DNA of 7,145 nt from Alkaliphilus sp. (GTDB lineage Bacteria; Bacillota; Clostridia; Peptostreptococcales; Thermotaleaceae), in NCBI GenBank assembly GCA_018335765.1, contig JAGXRU010000109.1, positions 1 to 7,145 on the forward strand, in the 5' to 3' direction. The notes beneath the pieces were generated by a model. The model saw only the letters and a program-made list of their open reading frames with translations. It ran no database searches and was not told the origin of the DNA. Of the stretch, positions 1 to 6,097 are shown in pieces (within the stretch, counting starts at the first letter, position 1; every line of letters begins with the position of its first letter). The translations under genes were made by a program, and so were the position numbers.

Positions 1-1123
1 CAATTAATACTTGATTTGAAAGGTCATATCCCTTTAATGTTAAACAGATATTACCTTCTTTCATACATATTAACCCTTTCTTTTCTAAATCTTGCAATTG
101 TTTTAAATATATTTTGAATGGTGATATTCCAAATCTATGGGTAAAATCTTTCGTATAAATGCCTTCAGTTTTTCTCAAGCCTAAAAACATTGTCTCCTCT
201 ATCTCATCTTTTAGGGCAGTGCTCAATTTAAAAGCACATGGCAGTGATTTTCTGTGAAGCATAGCAATATATTGATCCACATCTTCAATATTAGAATATC
301 TGGATTTATTGAAGTAAGAATGAGCGCCAAGACCAACACCCAAGTATTCTTCATTGTTCCAATATACCATATTATGCCTGCATTGATTTTTTCCTTTGGC
401 GAAATTAGATATTTCATAGTGCTTATAATTATTTTCTCTTAAAAAACTTATTGTATGATGATACATTTTTCTATCTTCTTCATCATTTGGTAAAATCAGT
501 TTTCTTGATTCTAGCAAAGAGAAAAATCTTGTATCCTTTTCAATTTTTAAGCTATATGCAGATATATGTTCTGGCGAAAGAGCAGCGACTTCCTTCAGTG
601 TTTTCTCCCAATCCTTAAAAGATTGATCCGGTAATCCAAACATTAAATCTATATTGATATTATTAAAACCTAACTCTCTAGCACAGGTATAGTTCTTTAT
701 AAAGTCACTTTGACTATGTATTCTTCCCATTTTCTTTAATAGATGGTTCTGCCACGCTTGCAGCCCTATACTCAATCTATTTATGCCAATATCAAGATAA
801 AACCGAATTTTTTCTTCGGTCAAGGTCCCTGGATTACTTTCAAGAGAAATTTCTGCCTCATTTGATATATTAAATTCTTTATAAAGACTTCTAAATAGTC
901 TATCCATTTCAGAAATACTAACCATAGAGGGTGTTCCCCCTCCAATAAAAATTGTTTTTACCACATAATCATTTAAAATTTCCTTTTGCATTTCCATTTC
1001 AGAAATGAGAGCAGAAAAATAGTCTTCAATTTTATTATTCATTGTATCAAAAGAACAGAAGTCACAGTAAAAACATTTCTTTATGCAAAAGGGTATATGA
1101 ATATACAAAGCAATTTCTTTCAA
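1..1123 (-). CDS. hemW: HemW, radical SAM heme chaperone (partial, lacks last few residues)
   Basis: HemW-type radical SAM protein, often misnamed oxygen-independent coproporphyrinogen III oxidase. The family binds a 4Fe-4S cluster and heme and is thought to deliver heme to target proteins. About 374 codons are visible and the frame runs open to the left edge. Residues 13-20 carry the CX3CX2C cluster motif (C13, C17, C20) inside IPFCIKKCFYCDF. GGGTPS lies at 61-66. The HNxxYW motif typical of HemW rather than true HemN is at 250-255, followed by GLGAHS at 264-269. The N-terminal extension of genuine HemN is absent. The last visible residues, GYDLSNQVLI, match the usual family C-terminus, so only a few codons should be missing. 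The start is TTG at 1123, chosen because AGGAGG (1136-1131) sits 7 bases upstream and the conserved family N-terminus begins there. It lies downstream of lepA on the same strand. The family assignment is firm; the client protein here is unknown. Confidence 0.95.
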   Translation of the reverse strand, partial: MKEIALYIHIPFCIKKCFYCDFCSFDTMNNKIEDYFSALISEMEMQKEILNDYVVKTIFIGGGTPSMVSISEMDRLFRSLYKEFNISNEAEISLESNPGTLTEEKIRFYLDIGINRLSIGLQAWQNHLLKKMGRIHSQSDFIKNYTCARELGFNNINIDLMFGLPDQSFKDWEKTLKEVAALSPEHISAYSLKIEKDTRFFSLLESRKLILPNDEEDRKMYHHTISFLRENNYKHYEISNFAKGKNQCRHNMVYWNNEEYLGVGLGAHSYFNKSRYSNIEDVDQYIAMLHRKSLPCAFKLSTALKDEIEETMFLGLRKTEGIYTKDFTHRFGISPFKIYLKQLQDLEKKGLICMKEGNICLTLKGYDLSNQVLI

Positions 1124-1130
1124 GTAAACA

Positions 1131-1136
1131 CCTCCT
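1131..1136 (-). promoter_or_regulatory. Ribosome binding site of hemW
   Basis: On the minus strand this reads AGGAGG, a full anti-16S match, 7 bases before a TTG codon. It fixes the hemW start at TTG 1123, because no ATG or GTG near this position fits the conserved HemW N-terminus. Confidence 0.85.
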
Positions 1137-1148
1137 GAAAAAATCTAT

Positions 1149-1169
1149 AAAAAAGCCACCTTAGGTGGC
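1149..1169 (-). terminator. Rho-independent terminator after lepA
   Basis: On the minus strand GCCACC, loop TAA, GGTGGC forms a perfect 6-bp GC-rich stem (1169-1164 with 1160-1155) followed by six T (1154-1149). It begins two bases after the lepA stop codon and ends 13 bases before the hemW Shine-Dalgarno. The shape is that of a classic intrinsic terminator, though the stem is short, so partial read-through into hemW is plausible. Confidence 0.8.
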
Positions 1170-1171
1170 CA

Positions 1172-2983
1172 TTATTTATCATCATATTTTAGTACTGCCA
1201 TAAATGCTTCCTGAGGAACCTCCACCGATCCAAGTTGTCTCATCCGTTTTTTACCTTCTTTTTGCTTTTGAAGTAATTTTTTCTTTCTAGTGATATCTCC
1301 ACCATAGCATTTCGCAAGTACATCCTTTCTCAATGCACTTATTGTTTCCCGGGCAATTACTTTATTCCCCACAGTTGCCTGTATAGGAATAGCAAACATA
1401 TGTCTAGGAATTACATCCTTTAATTTCTCACAAATAGCCCTGCCTCTTGAATCAGCTTTACTCTCATGGACAATAATTGAAAAGGCATCTACAACATCTT
1501 TGTTTAACAATATATCAAGCTTTACCAGTTTTGACTCTTGATAACACTTGAACTGATAATTAAATGATCCATACCCTCTGGTTTTTGATTTAAGTGCATC
1601 AAAGAAGTCATAAATCACTTCATTTAACGGTAGCTCATAGTGTAGAACCACTCTTTTCGGATCTATATACTCCATATTTTTCATGATACCCCTTCGCTCT
1701 TGACACAACTCCATAATACCTCCAACATATTCATTTGGAAGTATTATATTGGCATTGACAATTGGTTCTTCCATAATTTTTATTTCAGTTTGCATAGGTA
1801 AATTCGCAGGATTTTGTATCATGAGTACTTCATCATCGGTTTTAGTTATCCTGTATATAACACTTGGCGAAGTTGTTATAAGGTCTAGATCAAATTCTCT
1901 TTCCAATCTTTGTTGAATGATTTCCATGTGAAGCAAACCAAGAAAACCGCATCGGAATCCAAATCCTAAAGCCACAGATGTCTCTGGTTCGAATTCTAGG
2001 GCAGCATCATTGACCTGCAATTTTTCTAATGCGTCCCTTACATTTTCATATTTTTCTCCCTCTGCCGGATAAACTCCGCAATAAACCATTGGTATAGCCT
2101 TCGCATAGCCAGGTAGAGGCTTTAGTGTTGGTGCTAGAGCACTGGTTATTGTGTCACCTACTCTTGCATCCTTCACGTTTTTAATACTCGCTGTGACATA
2201 TCCAACATCTCCTGCACGCAATTCTTGCATTGGAAATGGAGATGGCAAAAATATACCAACCTCATTGACTTCAAACTTCTTGCCGGTAGCCATCATGAGA
2301 ATCTTATCACCTGGTTTTACTGTTCCATCAACAATCCTGACATATGCCACAACACCCCTATAGCTATCATAATAGGAGTCAAAAATCAAAGCTTTTAATG
2401 ATTCCTCCTCATTTCCCGAAGGAGCAGGAATATGTTTAACAACAGCTTCTAAAACTTCTTCAATATTCAAGCCCTCCTTTGCAGATATCAAAGGAGCATA
2501 ACTAGCATCAATGCCTATAATATCCTCTATCTCTTCCTTGATTTCATCAGGTCTGGCACTAGGAAGATCAATTTTATTAATCACAGGCACAATTTCCAAA
2601 TTTTGTTCTAGTGCCATATACACATTTGCCAAGGTTTGAGCTTCAACTCCTTGTGAAGCGTCTACAACTAAAACAGCTCCTTCACAGGCAGCGAGACTTC
2701 TAGATACCTCATAAGTAAAATCCACATGCCCTGGCGTATCTATTAGATTCAAAATATAATTTTCTCCGTTTTTATCCTTATAAACCAAACGAGTGGTTTG
2801 CAACTTTATGGTGATCCCTCGTTCCCTCTCTAGGTCCATGCTATCAAGTATCTGATCCTTCATTTCTCTTTGAGTCAGCATTCCCGTTTGCTCTATGAGT
2901 CTATCCGCAAGGGTAGATTTTCCATGATCTATATGGGCAATGATACTGAAATTACGTATCGAACTTTGACGATTACTAGGCAT
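1172..2983 (-). CDS. lepA: Elongation factor 4 (LepA), translational GTPase
   Basis: LepA/EF4 is a ribosome-binding GTPase related to EF-G, implicated in back-translocation, recovery of stalled ribosomes and 30S biogenesis. The 603 residues match the usual family length of about 600. GTPase motifs numbered from the ATG: G1 AHIDHGKST 16-24, G2 region RERGITIK 53-60, G3 DTPGH 82-86, G4 NKID 136-139, G5 SAK 167-169. EF-G-like domains II, III and V follow, then the LepA-specific C-terminal domain, with the conserved KEGKKRMRQLGSVEVPQEAF tail and no EF-G domain IV. ATG at 2983 is preferred: AGGAGG (2997-2992) is 8 bases upstream. A TTG directly before it (2986) is possible but only 5 bases from the Shine-Dalgarno, and would add one residue. 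The gene appears to have its own promoter, and a terminator follows its stop. No truncation or frameshift is visible. Confidence 0.98.
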   Translation of the reverse strand: MPSNRQSSIRNFSIIAHIDHGKSTLADRLIEQTGMLTQREMKDQILDSMDLERERGITIKLQTTRLVYKDKNGENYILNLIDTPGHVDFTYEVSRSLAACEGAVLVVDASQGVEAQTLANVYMALEQNLEIVPVINKIDLPSARPDEIKEEIEDIIGIDASYAPLISAKEGLNIEEVLEAVVKHIPAPSGNEEESLKALIFDSYYDSYRGVVAYVRIVDGTVKPGDKILMMATGKKFEVNEVGIFLPSPFPMQELRAGDVGYVTASIKNVKDARVGDTITSALAPTLKPLPGYAKAIPMVYCGVYPAEGEKYENVRDALEKLQVNDAALEFEPETSVALGFGFRCGFLGLLHMEIIQQRLEREFDLDLITTSPSVIYRITKTDDEVLMIQNPANLPMQTEIKIMEEPIVNANIILPNEYVGGIMELCQERRGIMKNMEYIDPKRVVLHYELPLNEVIYDFFDALKSKTRGYGSFNYQFKCYQESKLVKLDILLNKDVVDAFSIIVHESKADSRGRAICEKLKDVIPRHMFAIPIQATVGNKVIARETISALRKDVLAKCYGGDITRKKKLLQKQKEGKKRMRQLGSVEVPQEAFMAVLKYDDK

Positions 2984-3024
2984 CAACTACACCTCCTATT
3001 ATTACATATAAAATAATCTTCACT

Positions 3025-3033
3025 ATTATAACA
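3025..3033 (-). promoter_or_regulatory. Probable extended -10 sigma-A promoter of lepA
   Basis: On the minus strand this reads TGT then TATAAT, a perfect -10 box (3030-3025) with the TGn extension. No good -35 box occurs at 16-18 bases (TATACG or CTATAC), which an extended -10 can tolerate. The predicted transcription start is near 3018, giving a leader of about 35 bases before the lepA ATG. The strong terminator upstream, after the small membrane-protein gene, makes a separate lepA promoter necessary. Confidence 0.6.
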
Positions 3034-3115
3034 TAATTCCTAAAAACCGTATAGAGTTGTTAATTGTTCAAAAAAAGATCTCTTATTTGCCAAAGTAAAT
3101 GCAACTGAGAAGTCT

Positions 3116-3148
3116 CATTAACTACTTCCTAATTGCATTAACTATTTC
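3116..3148. repeat. 13-base direct repeat upstream of lepA
   Basis: CATTAACTACTTC at 3116-3128 recurs as CATTAACTATTTC at 3136-3148, 12 of 13 bases identical and 20 bases apart start to start, or about two helical turns. It lies between the terminator of the upstream gene and the lepA promoter, roughly 85-120 bases upstream of the -10 box. It could be a paired protein-binding site, but chance similarity in AT-rich DNA is not excluded. Confidence 0.4.
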
Positions 3149-3158
3149 AACTGACGTG

Positions 3159-3198
3159 AAAAAGAAAACAATAACCGAGCATCTCCTCGGTTATTGTT
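3159..3198 (-). terminator. Rho-independent terminator ending the spoIIP / small membrane protein unit
   Basis: On the minus strand a 13-bp perfect stem (3198-3186 with 3179-3167) closes a 6-base loop (3185-3180). The tail downstream is T-rich (TT C TTTTT, 3166-3159). The GC-rich base of the loop is CCGAG/CTCGG. The stop codon of the upstream small ORF (3193-3191) lies inside the ascending stem, so the stem would form only after the ribosome clears it. Confidence 0.85.
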
Positions 3199-3529
3199 CA
3201 TTCCTTTTAACAAGCTGACCCTTCTTATCCTTTATCATCTGAATAAACACTTCTACTTCGTCTGTCATATAACCGTAGACTTCCCTAATGTCCTCTTCAT
3301 TTACGAATACCTTTTCACCCAAAAAATATATTTGATGAATACTTTCATCCAATCTCAAGTGGCCAAAAACCTTAGGTTCATCAATTAAAAGCATAGATCT
3401 GAAAGCATTATCGACTGTTTTTATTCCGAATATCAATAAAAACAGTAAAATAGAAATGCAAAATAGCTTTCTGCCTATTTTATTATTCTCTTTAGATTTA
3501 TCATTTTTTTTTCTGTCTGCTCTACTCAT
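3191..3529 (-). CDS. Small single-pass membrane protein of unknown function
   Basis: I do not recognise this protein. It has 112 residues from the preferred ATG. A very basic, Lys/Asn-rich N-terminus (1-21) precedes one hydrophobic segment at about 22-36 (LFCISILLFLLIFGI), so the positive-inside rule puts about 75 C-terminal residues outside the membrane. That tail is mixed charged and hydrophobic (for example FLGEKVFVNEEDIREVYGYM) and looks folded rather than low-complexity, without Cys pairs or a known catalytic motif. The hydrophobic segment could be an uncleaved signal anchor. The start is ATG 3529, with GGTG (3539-3536) 6 bases upstream. An in-frame GTG at 3538 would overlap that Shine-Dalgarno. 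It lies 79 bases downstream of spoIIP on the same strand, with only a weak hairpin between, and ends in a strong terminator. Co-transcription with spoIIP and a sporulation-linked role are inferences from position only. Confidence 0.75.
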   Translation of the reverse strand: MSRADRKKNDKSKENNKIGRKLFCISILLFLLIFGIKTVDNAFRSMLLIDEPKVFGHLRLDESIHQIYFLGEKVFVNEEDIREVYGYMTDEVEVFIQMIKDKKGQLVKRNEQ

Positions 3530-3576
3530 TAAAATCACCAGTATTATTTTCGACCTACTTAGTTATTTTTATACTA

Positions 3577-3603
3577 TTAAAGGAGAGACATATTGTCTCC
3601 CCC
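3577..3603 (-). terminator. Weak hairpin after spoIIP, possible partial terminator or 3'-end stabiliser
   Basis: In minus-strand RNA, 3603-3594 pairs with 3590-3581 around a 3-base loop. The core is GAGACA/UGUCUC, and the stem extends outward with G-U wobbles and two G-C pairs. The equivalent plus-strand RNA would have A-C mismatches, so the structure fits only the spoIIP transcript. The tail UUUAAUAG has too few U for an efficient terminator. It begins 5 bases after the spoIIP stop and may reduce expression of the downstream small ORF. Confidence 0.5.
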
Positions 3604-3608
3604 CCATT

Positions 3609-4829
3609 TTATTCTCTAATATCTTGAATAACACTATCTATAATCTCAGCTAAGTACTTTGATGTTCTAAGCGCTTCTTCAATATTATTAGCTGTATTAC
3701 CTACCTCTATTAATGCATAGTAATCAGAGTTGTATTGATTAAACCTAAAATCCTTTGTTATAGTTGCTTTTGCAAGGCCTGGATAAAGCTCGTCGCTTTT
3801 TGCTCTTATATATTCTGCAAAAATCATGAGTTGTTCCGCATTATCATTTCGAGTACCTACCACCATGCAAAATCTTGCAACTTTTTCATTGTTAATTAAC
3901 ACAATACTATTTTCTCTTGCATTCGGACTTTCCGGTGCAGCATCCCGATGTATATCAAAAATTATTTTAATACTTTGATTTTTGTCAAGATTACTCTTTA
4001 GGGTTTCCAATCCTCTTACATATGACTGTTGAAAGGATGGATAGTCATGAATCGTCTCATCATGAACTACATTGTGACCCTTTCTTGTTAAATGTTTTGT
4101 CAATTGCTCACCGACTGATCGTACAGTATACTTTTTATTGAGAGAACGAAAATTTCCCGCTTTTTCAGGCAGATATGATTCTGTTCCATGAGTATGATAA
4201 ATTAGGATCGTTGGTTTTTCAGCGTCAAGTTTAGTTTTGTTAGGCCTTTTAATTGATGACGATACAATCGGTACACTAGAAACTATTCTGTCATCATCGG
4301 TCTCCTGAATGCTCATTACAGGTACATCTTTTGGAACATCAACAGGTACAGGTGTTTCATTTCTGTCGACAAAAAATATTTCTTGATCATTGCCATTATT
4401 TTCAGGTTCATAGTCTGGTTGATTAACGTTAATACTATAACTAATTTCGCCCAAATCATCATTCACTTCACTTAAAACTGGTATTTGTGCTCTCAAAAAA
4501 GATCGGGGATCCCTATAGTCAAATTTAATTATTTTTTCCAATGCCAATCTATAAATTTGAGGCAGGCTCTCTTCACCATGCTCTAGCTCGTAGTTCACTT
4601 CCAGCATTGGATAACTTTTGCTTAATACTACAAGAAATAGTTTGTTTTTATCCATTTCCTCTTGGCTTCTCAATATTTGGTTGTCCAATTCTCCAATGCT
4701 TTTAGCTCGCACAACGATATTATCATCCATGACAATTAAGCTAAAGGTAATCAAGCACATCAAAAGAATAAAAATAATATACATCCATCTACTATATTTC
4801 CTTATCTCCAATCTCCTAACTCTTGTCAT
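3609..4829 (-). CDS. spoIIP: Stage II sporulation protein P, engulfment peptidoglycan hydrolase
   Basis: SpoIIP is the membrane-anchored amidase/endopeptidase that, with SpoIID and SpoIIM, thins septal peptidoglycan and drives mother-cell membrane migration around the forespore. It has 406 residues. A basic N-terminus is followed by one transmembrane segment at about 15-34. A variable linker, acidic and proline-rich around 137-180, leads to the amidase_3-like catalytic domain from about 205. Likely zinc and catalytic residues fit the family pattern: H212 and E217 in IYHTHGTESY, H294 in FDIHRDA, and E375 in ALIEVGN, with FNQ at 363-365. The ATG at 4829 has GAGAGGTGA (4845-4837) ending about 7 bases upstream. 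It follows gpr by 91 bases on the same strand, the common Firmicute order, and a sigma-E type promoter in that gap fits mother-cell expression. The assignment is secure from these motifs and the context. Confidence 0.95.
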   Translation of the reverse strand: MTRVRRLEIRKYSRWMYIIFILLMCLITFSLIVMDDNIVVRAKSIGELDNQILRSQEEMDKNKLFLVVLSKSYPMLEVNYELEHGEESLPQIYRLALEKIIKFDYRDPRSFLRAQIPVLSEVNDDLGEISYSINVNQPDYEPENNGNDQEIFFVDRNETPVPVDVPKDVPVMSIQETDDDRIVSSVPIVSSSIKRPNKTKLDAEKPTILIYHTHGTESYLPEKAGNFRSLNKKYTVRSVGEQLTKHLTRKGHNVVHDETIHDYPSFQQSYVRGLETLKSNLDKNQSIKIIFDIHRDAAPESPNARENSIVLINNEKVARFCMVVGTRNDNAEQLMIFAEYIRAKSDELYPGLAKATITKDFRFNQYNSDYYALIEVGNTANNIEEALRTSKYLAEIIDSVIQDIRE

Positions 4830-4878
4830 ATATTAGTCACCTCTCTTCTGCTTTTTCCGTAGTTGAATTTACTATAAA

Positions 4879-4907
4879 ATTATATGAGAAGCATCAATAA
4901 TATATGA
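4879..4907 (-). promoter_or_regulatory. Sigma-E type promoter of spoIIP
   Basis: On the minus strand TCATATA (4907-4901), a 14-base spacer, then CATATAAT (4886-4879). This compares with the Bacillus sigma-E consensus KMATATT, 14-15 bases, CATACAMT: 6 of 7 matches at -35 and 7 of 8 at -10, with the right spacing. The predicted start is near 4872, about 43 bases before the spoIIP ATG. Sigma-E control of spoIIP is established in Bacillus subtilis. The two boxes also appear as a TATATGAG direct repeat on the plus strand. Confidence 0.75.
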
Positions 4908-4920
4908 GTGAAATTTACTA

Positions 4921-5895
4921 TTACTGCAAATATCTATTTACATCCTTTAAATCTATTCCAGGATGCAGAGAAATATTGATAGCATTTGCAATGATTTGCG
5001 AGATATCTTTTACTACTATGTCTATATCCTTTGTGGTAACGATAACATTTGCTCCATATGGATCTAATACTTCCTTTATCAAATTATATTTGTCCTCATC
5101 TGAGATTCCTTTAAGAATATTATAAAACTCAGAGCCTTTCTGCGCTTGTTGAACAAAGTTGTCAACAACTAAGCCTATGGTATCATTCGCAAGGGTAGCA
5201 GCGTCTACAACCGTAGGAACACCTATAGCTAAGACCGGAACTCCGAGAGTAGCTTCGCTTATCTCTTTTCTCTTGTTGCCAACTCCGGACCCTGGACATA
5301 TACCAGTGGTCGCTATTTGAATTGTTGTATTCACCCTCTCCATTTTTCTAGATGCCAAGGCATCAATTGCAATTATCAGATCTGGTTGAGTCTTTTCAAC
5401 AATCCCTCGAATAATTTCAAAAGTTTCTATACCAGTAGTACCCATGACACCTGGTGAGATCGCACTCACAGATGTCATGCTTGTATCCTCAGTCTTTCCA
5501 TAACTCTCGAACAGATGTCTAGTGATGAAAACCTTAGACACCACTTGAGGTCCTAATGCATCAGGTGTTATATTCCAGTTTCCTAGTCCTACAATCAAAG
5601 TTTTAAGATTCATTTTTGGGGGGATAATACAAACTAACTCTTTTGCCAACATTTGGCTCACTTGATCCTTCAGGTCTGGATCTGCCTTTTTCAAACCCGC
5701 TGATTCTATAGTAATATACTCACCTTCAGGTTTACCAATTATTTCACTACCCTGTTTATTTAGAACCTTGACTCTTGTTACCGTAGCAAACATCTCTTCT
5801 TTTTGCTCTACCTCTACTCCTGGAATTTCTTGCTTCATATTCTCTCTATATAATTCTCTAGTTTCTAGAGCTAAATCTGTTCTTATTCTAAACAT
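4921..5895 (-). CDS. gpr: GPR germination protease zymogen (spore protease)
   Basis: GPR is made in the forespore as an inactive zymogen. During germination it cleaves small acid-soluble spore proteins, freeing DNA and supplying amino acids. It is an atypical aspartic protease, and the two aspartates proposed as catalytic in Bacillus (D127 and D193, 66 apart) correspond here to D112 in NWNITPDALGP and D178 in IAIDALASR, again 66 apart. Other family blocks are PGVMGTTGIET (148-158), ATTGICPGSGVGNKRK (195-210) and VLAIGVPTVVDAATLA. The 324 residues are shorter than the roughly 370 of Bacillus, typical of clostridial forms. The N-terminus MFRIRTD/LALET aligns with the Bacillus autoprocessing site, implying a propeptide of about 7 residues instead of 15-16. 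The ATG at 5895 is preceded by GGAGG (5909-5905), 9 bases upstream. It lies upstream of spoIIP, and no terminator is visible between them, so read-through is possible. Confidence 0.97.
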   Translation of the reverse strand: MFRIRTDLALETRELYRENMKQEIPGVEVEQKEEMFATVTRVKVLNKQGSEIIGKPEGEYITIESAGLKKADPDLKDQVSQMLAKELVCIIPPKMNLKTLIVGLGNWNITPDALGPQVVSKVFITRHLFESYGKTEDTSMTSVSAISPGVMGTTGIETFEIIRGIVEKTQPDLIIAIDALASRKMERVNTTIQIATTGICPGSGVGNKRKEISEATLGVPVLAIGVPTVVDAATLANDTIGLVVDNFVQQAQKGSEFYNILKGISDEDKYNLIKEVLDPYGANVIVTTKDIDIVVKDISQIIANAINISLHPGIDLKDVNRYLQ

Positions 5896-5938
5896 AAAAA
5901 TACACCTCCAGTTATATTAGTTTTCTCGTTGCTATTTT

Positions 5939-5967
5939 TTTTATGTATAAGGAATTTATGCTTATAA
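5939..5967 (-). promoter_or_regulatory. Candidate sigma-G/sigma-F promoter of gpr
   Basis: On the minus strand TTATA (5967-5963), a 17-base spacer, then CATAAAA (5945-5939). Against the sigma-G pattern GHATR, 17-18 bases, CATNHTA this gives 4 of 5 and 6 of 7 matches. The predicted start is near 5932, about 37 bases before the gpr ATG. In Bacillus gpr is transcribed by sigma-F and sigma-G. The region is very AT-rich, so chance matches are likely. A second arrangement uses GCATA at 5961-5957 but has a poorer -10. Confidence 0.4.
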
Positions 5968-5979
5968 CATTTAAGTGTG

Positions 5980-5989
5980 TTATGCATAA
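5980..5989. repeat. 10-base perfect palindrome in the gpr/rpsT divergent region
   Basis: TTATGCATAA is its own reverse complement. A related half, TTATGC followed by TTATAA, occurs at 5956-5961 about 24 bases away. The palindrome lies about 45 bases upstream of the rpsT -35 box and just upstream of the gpr promoter candidate. No function can be assigned. Confidence 0.3.
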
Positions 5990-6032
5990 TAATTGTTTTA
6001 TATGGAAATAAAAGAATTAGGGCTTTTTTACC

Positions 6033-6061
6033 TTGCAATTTTATGCTGTTCGTGATAAAAT
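6033..6061 (+). promoter_or_regulatory. Sigma-A promoter of rpsT
   Basis: TTGCAA (6033-6038), a 17-base spacer, then TAAAAT (6056-6061). Four of six bases match at -35 and five of six at -10, with optimal spacing. The predicted start is near 6068, leaving a 5' leader of about 30 bases before the TTG start of rpsT, just enough for the Shine-Dalgarno. Confidence 0.7.
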
Positions 6062-6082
6062 ATCATTTGTTGAACTGGGTAT

Positions 6083-6091
6083 AAGGGGGTG
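6083..6091 (+). promoter_or_regulatory. Ribosome binding site deciding the rpsT start
   Basis: AAGGGGGTG resembles AAGGAGGTG with one change. It lies 6-7 bases before TTG at 6098-6100. The in-frame GTG at 6089 is part of this Shine-Dalgarno sequence and so cannot be the real start. Confidence 0.8.
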
Positions 6092-6097
6092 AATAGA

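Noticed and set aside
254..442. Short ORFs on both strands at about 223-442
   Set aside because: They overlap hemW. The minus-strand one is in a different frame from the conserved HNMVYW and GLGAHS motifs. Neither has a ribosome binding site or recognisable protein features.
1175..1215. A hemW promoter within the 3' end of lepA (TATGAT-like word on the minus strand)
   Set aside because: There is no acceptable -35 box at the right distance, and a transcript from there would still meet the terminator at 1149-1169.
2151..2363. Plus-strand ORF of 70 codons inside lepA
   Set aside because: It is antisense to highly conserved LepA domain II coding sequence, with no ribosome binding site and no protein-like pattern.
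3025..3160. A riboswitch or T-box leader before lepA
   Set aside because: The predicted lepA leader is only about 35 bases long, and no conserved riboswitch or T-box core elements are visible in the intergenic region.
3194..3653. Plus-strand hydrophobic ORFs around the small membrane protein gene, and similar ones at 4618-4836 and 4904-5125
   Set aside because: All are antisense to better-supported minus-strand genes, lack Shine-Dalgarno sequences, and two run across terminator or promoter signals.
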